Assembly: GCF_014852685.1 (NCBI RefSeq)
Contig: NZ_JACZDF010000006.1
Location: 62,001 to 126,000 of the forward strand
Origin: Flavimobilis rhizosphaerae
Lineage (GTDB): Bacteria > Actinomycetota > Actinomycetes > Actinomycetales > Cellulomonadaceae
DNA: 64,000 nt
Reading direction: 5' to 3'
The notes beneath the pieces were generated by a model. The model had not been told where the DNA came from. It did no database searches and worked only from the letters and a program-made list of their open reading frames with translations. This document shows, piece by piece, positions 25,937 to 34,405 of the stretch; the first letter of the stretch is position 1, and the number at the start of each line of letters is the position of its first letter. The translations under genes were made by a program, and so were the position numbers.

Positions 25937-26611
25937 ATGCGAGCGACGAACGCCCCTGACACGTCCGGTGAGCCGATCACCGTCATGATCGTCGACGACC
26001 ACGAGGTCGTCCGCCGTGGCATCGCCGAGGTCGTCGACAGGTCCGAGGGCCTGAGCGTCGTCGCCGAGGCGGGCTCGGTCGCCGAGGGTGAGCGCCGTGC
26101 GGCGCTCGTGCGGCCCCAGGTGATCCTCGTCGACCTCCAGCTGCCCGACGGCACCGGCATCGACCTCATCACCAAGCTGCGTGCGAGCGGCTCCGAGGCG
26201 CGGGCGATCATCCTCACGTCGTTCGACGACGACCGGGCGCTCGCCGAGGCCCTCGAGGCCGGCGCAGCCGCCTACCTCCTCAAGAGCGTGCGGGGCGCCG
26301 AGATCTCCGACGTCATCCACGCGGTCGCCGCGGGACGCGTGCTGCTCGACGAGCGCACCATCACCCGTCGTCGTGCCGAGCACGAGGACCCGACGGCTGA
26401 CCTCACGCCGTCCGAACTGCGCGTCGTCGACCTCATCGGCGAGGGCCTCTCCAACCGTGAGATCGCCGAGCGGCTCTCCGTCGCCGAGAAGACCGTGAAG
26501 AACCACATCACCTCGCTCCTCGCGAAGATGGGCCTCCAGCGCCGGACGCAGGTCGCGGCGTGGGCCGCGAGCCGCAAGAACCGCGAGTGGGCGGCGACGG
26601 ACAAGCACTGA
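25937..26611 (+). CDS. NarL/FixJ-type response regulator, DosR/DevR-like
   Basis: A 224-aa regulator. The receiver domain has the acidic pair DD (20-21), phospho-acceptor D66 (ILVDLQLPDG), the T/S of ILTSF and K in YLLKSV. The C-terminal LuxR-type helix-turn-helix reads LTPSELRVVDLIGEGLSNREIAERL...EKTVKNHITSLLAKMGL...RRTQVAAW, close to mycobacterial DosR (LAEKTVKN, LLAKLGMERRTQ). The ATG is 6 nt after TACGAT (25925-25930): leaderless. The only histidine kinase in the window lies convergently 1.5 kb away and is DosS-like, so the two probably form a pair. Confidence 0.85.
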   Translation: MRATNAPDTSGEPITVMIVDDHEVVRRGIAEVVDRSEGLSVVAEAGSVAEGERRAALVRPQVILVDLQLPDGTGIDLITKLRASGSEARAIILTSFDDDRALAEALEAGAAAYLLKSVRGAEISDVIHAVAAGRVLLDERTITRRRAEHEDPTADLTPSELRVVDLIGEGLSNREIAERLSVAEKTVKNHITSLLAKMGLQRRTQVAAWAASRKNREWAATDKH

Positions 26612-27984
26612 TGACTGACGCTGGCATGCTCCGCCCCATCGTCCAGGGGCTCATGCCCCGCGCCCTCGCCGAGCTCGGCGAGCTCGTCGCCATCCCGTCC
26701 GTCGCCGACGCGGCGCTCGTCCCTCACGAGCGACTCGTCGAGGCGGCCGAGCTCACGCGCGACCTCTTCACCGAGGCGGGCGTGCCGTGCGAGCTCGTCC
26801 CGACGCCCGACGGCACCGACGCCGTCGTCGGCTACCTGCCCGGCCCCGAGGGTGCACCGACGGTCCTCCTCTACGCGCACTACGACGTCCAGCCGCCGCT
26901 CGACGAGCAGGCGTGGACGACCCCGCCGTTCGAGCTCACCGAGCGTGACGGTCGCCTCTACGGCCGCGGCGCGGCCGACTGCAAGGGCAACATCGTCGCC
27001 CACCTCACGGCGCTGCGCGCCCTGCGTGCGTGGACCCAGGAGACCGGTCAGCCGATCCCCGTCAGCATCCGCGTCGTCGTCGAGGGCTCCGAGGAGCAGG
27101 GGACCGGAGGGCTCGAGCACCACCTGCTCGCGCACTCGGACGCCTACCCGGCGGACGTCATCCTCGTCGCCGACGCGGGGAACGTCGCCGCGGGCCAGCC
27201 GACGCTCACGGTGTCGCTGCGCGGCACTGCCGACGTCGAGATCGAGCTGCGCACGCTCGCCGGGCCGCTGCACTCGGGCGCGTACGGCGGCGCGGCTCCG
27301 GACCCCGTCGCGGCCCTCGTCGCGCTCCTCGCGACCCTGCGCGACGCCGACGGTGTCGTCACGGTCGACGGCCTCGACACGTCGGGCACGTGGGACGGCG
27401 CACCGTACGACCTCGCGACGTTCCGCTCCGACGCGGCGATCCTCGACGGCGTCGACGTCACCGGGACGGGCACCGTCGCAGACGCGCTCTGGGCGCGGCC
27501 CGCCCTCACGATCACGGGCATCGACGTGCCGAGCGTCGCGAACGCCGTCAACGCCGTCCAAGCGTCGGCGCGTGCCCGCCTCAACCTGCGTGTCCCGCCC
27601 GGCACGGACCCCGCCGCGGCGCAAGACCTCCTCGTCGCGCACCTCGAACGGCACGTGCCATGGGGCGCGCACGCGACGATCGTCCGCGACGTGCCCGGCT
27701 CACCGTTCCTCGCCCGCACCGACGGTCACGGCTTCGCGGTCCTCTCCGACGCGCTCGCCGAGGCCTTCGGCACCGAGCGCACCGTGACGAGCGGCCAAGG
27801 CGGCTCGATCCCGCTGTGCAACGTCTTCCAGCAGGTCAACCCCGACGCCGAGATCGTCCTCATGGGCTGCGAGGAGCCGGCGAGCCTCATCCACGCTCCC
27901 AACGAGTCGGTCGACCCGTCCGAGATCGAGGCGCTCTCACTCGGCGAGGCGCTCTTCCTCCTTCGCCTCGGGACCCCGGCGTAG
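26611..27984 (+). CDS. M20-family dipeptidase
   Basis: A 457-aa zinc peptidase of the M20 family (carnosinase/PepV-like). Metal and catalytic motifs are LLYAHYDVQPP (metal His and general-base region), LYGRGAADCKGNI (bridging Asp), and EGSEEQGTGGLEH (catalytic E plus metal E). The inserted dimerisation domain follows (LRGTADVEIELRTL...LHSGAYGGAAPDP), and the final metal ligand is probably the His in LIHAPNESVD. ATG overlaps the last base of the response-regulator stop (TGATG), so the two are co-transcribed; the functional link is not obvious. Confidence 0.88.
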   Translation: MTDAGMLRPIVQGLMPRALAELGELVAIPSVADAALVPHERLVEAAELTRDLFTEAGVPCELVPTPDGTDAVVGYLPGPEGAPTVLLYAHYDVQPPLDEQAWTTPPFELTERDGRLYGRGAADCKGNIVAHLTALRALRAWTQETGQPIPVSIRVVVEGSEEQGTGGLEHHLLAHSDAYPADVILVADAGNVAAGQPTLTVSLRGTADVEIELRTLAGPLHSGAYGGAAPDPVAALVALLATLRDADGVVTVDGLDTSGTWDGAPYDLATFRSDAAILDGVDVTGTGTVADALWARPALTITGIDVPSVANAVNAVQASARARLNLRVPPGTDPAAAQDLLVAHLERHVPWGAHATIVRDVPGSPFLARTDGHGFAVLSDALAEAFGTERTVTSGQGGSIPLCNVFQQVNPDAEIVLMGCEEPASLIHAPNESVDPSEIEALSLGEALFLLRLGTPA

Positions 27985-27995
27985 CCGTCACGCAA

Positions 27996-28040
27996 GAATC
28001 CGCGCATCTGGTCACTCCCCGCGACCAGATGCGCGGATTC
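27996..28040. terminator. 18-bp perfect hairpin between converging M20 and kinase genes
   Basis: The arm 27996-28013 (GAATCCGCGCATCTGGTC) is perfectly complementary to 28023-28040, with a 9-nt loop. It lies 11 bp after the peptidase stop and 29 bp beyond the kinase stop, so it can serve both strands. Confidence 0.7.
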
Positions 28041-28069
28041 ACGTGTCTGGGGGCGCGGGGGCGGAGGCG

Positions 28070-29782
28070 CTACTGGAGCGGGACTGACCAGCGGACGAGC
28101 GTGCCCGCGCCCTCCGGGTTCGGCTCGAGCGTGAACTCGCCGCCGTGCTGACGGGCGCGTGACGCAAGGTTTCCCGTGCCGGAACGCCGGCCCGTGACGT
28201 GGTCGAGCCCCACGCCGTCGTCGCGCACCTCGACGACGACCTCGCCGCCGCCCGCGACGCCCGGCAGCATGTCGACCGCGAGTGACGTGATCGCGACCGT
28301 CACCTGGACCGACGACGCGTGCGCGTGCCGAGCCGCGTTCGCAAGACCCTCACGCACGACCGCCACGACGTCGTCGGCGAGCCCGTCGGCGACGAAGTCG
28401 TCGACGAGCGTCTCGTCGTCCGCGAGGGACGGATCCGCGCGCGACTCCGAGCCGAGGACGTGCCCGTCGATCGTGATGACGAGCGACGGCGCGAACGACA
28501 GCCCCGTGCGCGCGAGGCTCGCCTCGCGCCGCAGCCGCTCGACGAGGCCCGTCGCGGCGTCCGGGTCGCGTAGCGCGTGGACGATCGCACGGATCTGCTT
28601 GACGGTCGAGTCGACGTTGTCGAGCGCCTCCTCGACGATGCTCACGAGCTCGGTCGCGTCGACGCCGCGCGCGGCGCGCCTGCGTACGGTCTCAAGCTGC
28701 ATGCCGGTCGCGAAGAGCTGCTGGATCGCGAGGTCGTGAAGGTCGCGGGCGATGCGGTCACGCTCGCCCGCGAGCTCGGCCTCGGCCTGCGACTGGCGGG
28801 CCGCCGCGAGGATCATGGCGATCGCGGCCTGTCCCGCGAATGTCTCGGCGGTTGCGAGGTCGGTCTCGTCGAACGGCTCGCGACCCGGTTTGCGCAGCAG
28901 GACGAGCACCCCGACGGGATCCTCGGGCGTCCCCATGGGGGCGTAGAGCGCAGGGCCGAAGCGGCGCATCTCGGGGACGCGGATACCGGGGGCTGTCGCG
29001 AGGTCGAGGAGCACGCCCCAGCCCGACGTGAGCGCAGTGCCGGCGACGCCGTCCGGTGGGACCTCGACGCCGAGGATGTCGGCGTCCGACCACCCCTCGG
29101 CGAACTCGATGAAGAGCCGCTTGCCGACGCCCGGCAGGATGAGCGCAGCCGTGTCGGCGTCCGCGATGTACCGGGACGTCGAGACGATCTCCTGGAGGAT
29201 CTCCTCCTCGTCCTTCTCGCCCGAGAGCAGGAGCGTCGTCAGCTCCTGGCCCGCGCGCAGCCATCGCTCGCGCCGTGCGGCAAGCTCGTAGAGCTGCGCG
29301 TTCTGGATCGCGACGCCCGCCGCGGCGGCGAGCGCCTCGACGATGTACGCGTCACGGCGCGTGAACCCGCCGGGCTTCTCCGCGAGGTAGAGGTGGCCGA
29401 AGACCTTGTCCCGGACGCGGATCGCGGTGCCGAGAAACTGGTGCATGGGCGGGTGCCCGGGCGGGAACCCCTCGAAGGACGGATCCTTCATGAGGTCGAA
29501 GAGCGTGAGCGTGCCGCGGTCGGGAATCTTGCGGAGCACTCCGTGGAAGCCGGGCGGGTGGGGCAGGCTCTCGGCCGTGCGCTCGTCGATGCCGACCTGG
29601 ACGAAGAGGATCGAGTCGCCCGCGGGCGAGAACGAGTTGATCGCGGCGTACGGAGAGTCCGTGAGGTTCGCGCACGTCTCGACGAAGTTCTGCAGGACGG
29701 CTGGCAGGTCGAGGTCGGACGCGAGGCCGAGCACGGCGCCAAGCACCTCGTCGTCGATCTTGTGAGGCCTGTGGACGGCCAT
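28070..29782 (-). CDS. DosS/DevS-like GAF-domain histidine kinase (probable heme sensor)
   Basis: A 570-aa cytoplasmic kinase. GAF-A spans about 20-165, GAF-B about 180-335, a HisKA_3 dimerisation domain holds the phospho-His H349 (ERDRIARDLHD), and a HATPase domain has the N box VREGLANAARHAHASS and G box DDGVGLDHVTG. Aligned by eye to M. tuberculosis DosS, the GFPPGHPPM motif places H110 at the heme ligand H149, and Y132 (GHLYLAEK) at the distal Y171. This supports a heme-based O2/NO/CO sensor. ATG 29782 follows GGGGAG; a longer GTG form is possible. It lies 23 bp after cydC, thus in the cyd operon. Confidence 0.85.
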   Translation of the reverse strand: MAVHRPHKIDDEVLGAVLGLASDLDLPAVLQNFVETCANLTDSPYAAINSFSPAGDSILFVQVGIDERTAESLPHPPGFHGVLRKIPDRGTLTLFDLMKDPSFEGFPPGHPPMHQFLGTAIRVRDKVFGHLYLAEKPGGFTRRDAYIVEALAAAAGVAIQNAQLYELAARRERWLRAGQELTTLLLSGEKDEEEILQEIVSTSRYIADADTAALILPGVGKRLFIEFAEGWSDADILGVEVPPDGVAGTALTSGWGVLLDLATAPGIRVPEMRRFGPALYAPMGTPEDPVGVLVLLRKPGREPFDETDLATAETFAGQAAIAMILAAARQSQAEAELAGERDRIARDLHDLAIQQLFATGMQLETVRRRAARGVDATELVSIVEEALDNVDSTVKQIRAIVHALRDPDAATGLVERLRREASLARTGLSFAPSLVITIDGHVLGSESRADPSLADDETLVDDFVADGLADDVVAVVREGLANAARHAHASSVQVTVAITSLAVDMLPGVAGGGEVVVEVRDDGVGLDHVTGRRSGTGNLASRARQHGGEFTLEPNPEGAGTLVRWSVPLQ

Positions 29783-29805
29783 GTCGGTCTCCCCGTGGTT
29801 CGTCG

Positions 29806-31617
29806 TCACCGGGCCTCCGCACGTTCGAGGTCCCACGCCGTACGGTACGCGGGCAGGTGCTCGAGCAGAAAAGCGTGGGAGCCGCGCGCGACGACGCGAG
29901 CCGCGGGACGCAGGCCGTCCGACGTCGCGGAGCTGGCGCCGGGTACCGCCGGGGGGAGGGCGAGGACGACGACCTCGTCGACCGCGTCGAGCGGCGTGAG
30001 GCGGTGGGTCGCGACGACGATGCCGCGGCCCGCAGCCGCGAGGCGCGGGAGGACCTCGGCGACGAGAGCGTCGGCGGCGCCCGGCTCGACGTGCTCGGCG
30101 GGCTCGTCGACGAGGAGGATCGGGGCGTCGGCGAGGACGGCACGCGCAAGGAGGAGGCGTCGACGCTCACCGCCGGAGACGGTCGCTCCGCCGGGGCCGA
30201 GGAGCGTGCCGAGCCCGTCGGGCAGTGCGTCGAGCCACGTGCCGAGGCCGAGGAGCCGCAGGGTCTCCGCGGCCTCGGCCTCGGTGACGGTGCCGCGCGC
30301 GACACGGAGGTTCTCGAGGACGCTCGTCGCGAAGATGTGCGCGTCCTCGGCTGTGACGATGCTCGAGCCAGCGGGGCTCGTCACGGTTCCGGCCGCGGGT
30401 TCGAGGAGCCCGCCGAGCGTGAGGAGCGCTGTCGTCTTGCCGATGCCGCTCGGTCCGACGAGGGCGACGACGCGTCCCGGCGTGATGTCGAGGTCGAGGC
30501 CCTCGACGACGGGGGCGCGTCCGGGCCATGCGCACGCGATGCCGGCGGCCGCCACCCGGGGCGCGTCGGGCACGGTGGCATGCGTGGGAGCGTCGGCCGT
30601 CGGGGGAGTCGCGAGGACGTGGGCGCTCACGGAGCCGTCGGGGTCGCACGCGTCGAGGAGGGCCGCGATGCGGCCCGCGGCGGCGCGCGAACGGTGGAGC
30701 TGGACGGCAGCGGCGGGCAGGAGCGATGTCGCCTCGAAGGCCGCGAGCGGCACGAGCGCGACGACCGCGAGCTCGACGGGCGCGAGCATGCCCGCGCCGA
30801 CGGCGGGAATACCGAGGACGAGCGCGCCGAGGAGTGCGACCCCGACCGCGACGTCGGCGATCGCGGCGGCGACCGCGAGGGGTGCGGCGGTGCGGTCGCG
30901 GGCCGCCGACATCTCGCGGTCTGCGGCGCGCAGCCGCGCCCGCTCGTCGTCGAGAGCACCCGTCACCTGCAGGAGCGCGGAGTCCTCGAGGAGCGTGAGG
31001 GCGGCGTCGGTGACGCGAGCGCGAGCGTCGACGGTCGCGGCCTCCGAGGCGCGTGTCGCGCGGGCCGTGAGCCACGGGCTCACGACGCCCGCGACGAGCA
31101 GGCACAGGGTGAGGACGAGCGCAGCCGACGGCAGGAACGCGCCGACGGTGATGACGGCCCCGAGCGAGAGGACGACGGCGACGCCCGCGGGCACGAGCGC
31201 GCGCACGACGACGTCGCCGACCGTGTCGGCGTCCTGGCCGGTGCGTGCGAGGAGGTCGCCGCGCCGGAGCCCCGCGACCGCGTCGAGGCGGCCGGCAGCG
31301 AGCACGCGGTAGAGGTTGGTGCGGAGCGACGCGACGCCGCGGAGCGCGACCTCGTGGGACGCGAGCCGCTCGAGGTAGCGGAAGAGGCCGCGACCGATGC
31401 CGAAGGCGCGCACGCCGACGGTCGCGACCGAGAGCGAGAGGACCGGCGGCATCTGCGAGGCGCGGGCGATGAGCCACGCGGAGACGGCGGCGAGGGCGAG
31501 GGCCGAGCCGAGCGCGAGCGAGCCGAGACCGACAGCGGCCAGGGCGCGGGCGGGGGAGACCTCGAGCAGCGGCAGGACGCGACGCAGCGGGTCGCGCCGG
31601 GGTGCGGGGGCGGTCAT
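29806..31617 (-). CDS. cydC: Cytochrome bd biogenesis ABC exporter subunit CydC
   Basis: A 603-aa half-transporter: six TM helices in residues about 20-310 and an ATPase domain with Walker A GPSGIGKTT (near 390), signature VSGGERRR and Walker B PILLVDEP, followed by HRLTPLD (H-loop). With CydD it exports thiols (glutathione or cysteine in E. coli) needed for heme b/d insertion into cytochrome bd. The ATG overlaps the cydD stop by 4 bp. The Walker-A glycine pattern GPSGIG is slightly atypical (usually GxSGxGKS/T), still functional. Confidence 0.93.
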   Translation of the reverse strand: MTAPAPRRDPLRRVLPLLEVSPARALAAVGLGSLALGSALALAAVSAWLIARASQMPPVLSLSVATVGVRAFGIGRGLFRYLERLASHEVALRGVASLRTNLYRVLAAGRLDAVAGLRRGDLLARTGQDADTVGDVVVRALVPAGVAVVLSLGAVITVGAFLPSAALVLTLCLLVAGVVSPWLTARATRASEAATVDARARVTDAALTLLEDSALLQVTGALDDERARLRAADREMSAARDRTAAPLAVAAAIADVAVGVALLGALVLGIPAVGAGMLAPVELAVVALVPLAAFEATSLLPAAAVQLHRSRAAAGRIAALLDACDPDGSVSAHVLATPPTADAPTHATVPDAPRVAAAGIACAWPGRAPVVEGLDLDITPGRVVALVGPSGIGKTTALLTLGGLLEPAAGTVTSPAGSSIVTAEDAHIFATSVLENLRVARGTVTEAEAAETLRLLGLGTWLDALPDGLGTLLGPGGATVSGGERRRLLLARAVLADAPILLVDEPAEHVEPGAADALVAEVLPRLAAAGRGIVVATHRLTPLDAVDEVVVLALPPAVPGASSATSDGLRPAARVVARGSHAFLLEHLPAYRTAWDLERAEAR

Positions 31618-33332
31618 GCGTCGGCCCTCCCGGCCACGGCCGCGGGGGCATCGTCGCGGGCCGTCACCTCGACGACCGCGTCGGCGGCGGCGACGAGCGA
31701 GGCGCGGTGCGCGACGACGAGGACCGTCCGGCCCTGCGCACGCAGCGCCTCGACGGCGGCGAGCACCTGCTCCTCGCTCAGCGCGTCGAGGTGCGCCGTC
31801 GGCTCGTCGAGCACGACGACGGGCCGTGCCGTGACGAGCGCACGGGTGAGGTGGACGCGCTGGCGCTGGCCGAGGCTTAGCCCCGTGCCGCCCTGGCCGA
31901 CGGGGGAGTCCCAGCCGCCGGGCAGCGTCGTGACGACGCCGTCGAGGCCCGTCGCGCGGGCGGCGTCGAGCTCGGTGGCCGTCGGTGCGCCGGTCGTCGT
32001 GCGGACGCCCCTCACCGCGGCGAGCACGGTCGCCGGAGCGAGCGTCGCACGCTGGGGCACCCACGTGACGAGTGCGTGCCACGACGTGAGGTCGACGTCC
32101 GCGAGGTCGTGCTCGGCGCCGTCGACGACGACGCTCACGCCGCCGGCGTCGGGCGCGACGAGCCCGAGCAGGGCGAGGACCGCGGTCGACTTGCCGGAGC
32201 CGTTGGGGCCGACGAGCGCCGTCACCTCGCCGGGGCGGGCCACGAGCGTGAGATCGGCGGGAGCCGTGCGACCGCGCCCCTCCGCGACGACGGACAGACC
32301 GTCGAGCCGCACCTCGACGCGCGGCGCGGCGTCGGCGGCCGGCAGCGTCACGGTGCCGCGCGGCCGGGGCGTCGCGTCGGGGTGCTCGATGACGTCGAAC
32401 GCGGCCTCGGCGGCCGCGAGCCCGTCGGTCGACGCGTGGAAGTGGAGGCCGACCTGTCGCAGCGGCAGGAACACCTCGGGCGCGAGGACGAGCACGGCGA
32501 GGCCCGTCTGGAGGTCGAGGTTGCCGTGGACGAGGCGCATGCCGATGGTCACGGCGACGAGCGCGACGCACAGCGTCGTGAGGAGCTCGAGGACCATGCC
32601 CGAGAGGAACGCGATGCGCAGCGTGCCCATCGTGGCGCGGCGGTGCGCGTCGCCGAGGGCCCGGACCCGTGCTGCGGGACCGTGCTCGCGCCCGAGAGCG
32701 CGGAGCGTCGGCAGGCCCGCGAGGAGGTCGAGCGTCTGGGCGCCGAGCCGCTGCATCGACGTGAGTCGCCGCTCCGAGACGCCCTGGGTCATGACGCCGA
32801 CGAGCCACATGAAGATCGGCACGAGCGGGATCGTCGCGAGGATGATCGCGCCCGACACCCACTCGTGCCACCACACGACCGCGAGGGTCGCGGGCGTGAG
32901 TGTCGCGGCGAGCAGCAGCTGGGGGAGGTACCGCACGAAGTACGGCTCGAGGTCGTCGAGGCCCCGCGTCGCGAGCGTCGCCACGGCAGGACCGTCACCG
33001 CCCGCGAGCCAGCGGGGGCCGCGCGCGAGCGCGGCGTCGACGACCTGTCCGCGCAGGTCCGCGACGACGCGCGTCGCGGCGCGGTGCGCGTAGCGCTCCT
33101 GGAGGCCGACGACGAGCATGCGGACGACGATGACGCCGGCGAGCCAGCCGAGCAGCCCGCGGGCCTCCGCGAGGGGCCGGTCGTGCGTGATCGCGGGCGC
33201 GAGGATCGCGGCGAGGAGCAGTGCTTGGGCGACGACGAGCCCCGCCGTGGCGACGCCCGCGGCCGCCGTCACGAGGACGTGGCCGCGGGCGTCGCGCGCG
33301 TGGGCGAGGAGCCGCGGGTCGAGAGGCTTCAC
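31614..33332 (-). CDS. cydD: Cytochrome bd biogenesis ABC exporter subunit CydD
   Basis: A 572-aa partner of CydC. The TM domain (about 20-320, for example LLLAAILAPAI, LVPIFMWLVGVMTQG) precedes the ATPase domain: Walker A LVGPNGSGKST (near 375), signature LSLGQRQRV (Q for GG variant of the LSGGQ motif), Walker B VVVLDEPTAHLD. The GTG at 33332 (VKPLDPRLL) is taken as start; it lies 10 bp after the cydB stop with a weak AGG upstream. Same operon as cydAB. Confidence 0.93.
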   Translation of the reverse strand: MKPLDPRLLAHARDARGHVLVTAAAGVATAGLVVAQALLLAAILAPAITHDRPLAEARGLLGWLAGVIVVRMLVVGLQERYAHRAATRVVADLRGQVVDAALARGPRWLAGGDGPAVATLATRGLDDLEPYFVRYLPQLLLAATLTPATLAVVWWHEWVSGAIILATIPLVPIFMWLVGVMTQGVSERRLTSMQRLGAQTLDLLAGLPTLRALGREHGPAARVRALGDAHRRATMGTLRIAFLSGMVLELLTTLCVALVAVTIGMRLVHGNLDLQTGLAVLVLAPEVFLPLRQVGLHFHASTDGLAAAEAAFDVIEHPDATPRPRGTVTLPAADAAPRVEVRLDGLSVVAEGRGRTAPADLTLVARPGEVTALVGPNGSGKSTAVLALLGLVAPDAGGVSVVVDGAEHDLADVDLTSWHALVTWVPQRATLAPATVLAAVRGVRTTTGAPTATELDAARATGLDGVVTTLPGGWDSPVGQGGTGLSLGQRQRVHLTRALVTARPVVVLDEPTAHLDALSEEQVLAAVEALRAQGRTVLVVAHRASLVAAADAVVEVTARDDAPAAVAGRADA

Positions 33333-33342
33333 AGACCTATCT

Positions 33343-34377
33343 TCAACCCACCGTGATGTCGTCGGTCTTGGTGAGCGACAGCCCGATCGGGTCGGGGATG
33401 TGCTCGACCGTGAGGCGCTTCTTGAACACCCAGTACGTCCAGCCCTGGTAGAGGAGGACGACGGGCACGAGCGCGACCGCAACCCACGTCATCACCGTGA
33501 GCGTGTAGTCCGTCGAGCTCGCGTTGTGGATGGTGAGCGAGTTCGCGGGGTCGAGGGCGGGCATGACGTCGGGGAACATCGAGCCGAAGATCAGCACGAC
33601 GGCCGCGACCAGCGTGACGCCCGAGAGCGTGAACGCCCAGCCCTCGCGCTCCTTGCGGGTCGCGACGACGACGCCGACGAGGCATGCGGCGGCGACCCCG
33701 ACCGCAGCCCACGTCCACGTCACCGAGTAGGCGACCTGCGCCCACACGGCCCAGCCGCCCGCGAGGACGGTCGCGACGAGCGCGAACGTCCGGGCGAGGC
33801 CCGTTGCACGCGTCCGGATCTCGCCGTCCGTCTTGAGCGCGAGGAACACCGCGCCGTGGAGGAGGAAGAGCGAGAGCGTCACGAGTCCGCCGAGCAGCGT
33901 GAACGGCGTGAGCAGGGAGAAGAAACCGCCGACGAACTCGTGGTTCGCGTCGAGCTCGACGCCCGCGACGAGGTTCGCGAAGGCCACGCCCCAGAGGACC
34001 GCGGGCACCCACGAGCCGATGATGATGCCGCGGTCGGCCCACGCCGCCCAGCGGGCGTCGGCGATCTTGCCGCGGTACTCGAAGGAGACGCCACGGATGA
34101 TGAGCGCGAGGAGGATGAGCAGCAGGGGCAGGTAGAAACCGCTGAAGAGCGTCGCGTACCACTCGGGGAACGCCGCGAACGTCGCGCCGCCTGCCGTGAG
34201 CAGCCACACCTCGTTGCCGTCCCACACGGGGCCGATCGTGTTGATGACGACGCGGCGCTCCTTGTCGTTCCTGCCGAGGACCGGCAGGAGCATGCCGACG
34301 CCGAAGTCGAAGCCCTCGAGGACGAGGTAGCCGGCCCAGAGGACCGCGATGAGTACGAACCAGAGCTCGGGAAGCAT
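33343..34377 (-). CDS. cydB: Cytochrome bd ubiquinol/menaquinol oxidase subunit II
   Basis: A 344-aa integral membrane protein with eight to nine TM helices. It starts MLPELWFVLIAVLWAGYLVLEG, then FDFGVGMLLPVLGR and WDGNEVWLLTAGGA, hallmark CydB segments. It pairs with CydA in the terminal oxidase that reduces O2 at high affinity without proton pumping. A strong AAGGAG precedes the ATG. Second gene of the cyd operon. Confidence 0.96.
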   Translation of the reverse strand: MLPELWFVLIAVLWAGYLVLEGFDFGVGMLLPVLGRNDKERRVVINTIGPVWDGNEVWLLTAGGATFAAFPEWYATLFSGFYLPLLLILLALIIRGVSFEYRGKIADARWAAWADRGIIIGSWVPAVLWGVAFANLVAGVELDANHEFVGGFFSLLTPFTLLGGLVTLSLFLLHGAVFLALKTDGEIRTRATGLARTFALVATVLAGGWAVWAQVAYSVTWTWAAVGVAAACLVGVVVATRKEREGWAFTLSGVTLVAAVVLIFGSMFPDVMPALDPANSLTIHNASSTDYTLTVMTWVAVALVPVVLLYQGWTYWVFKKRLTVEHIPDPIGLSLTKTDDITVG

Positions 34378-34405
34378 GGTGTTTTCTCCTTGTCCTGGTG
34401 GCGGC

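Noticed and set aside
28577-31312. 911-aa plus-strand open frame opposite the kinase and cydC
   Set aside because: Low-complexity Arg/Ala/Ser product with no domain; the opposite strand carries complete domains.
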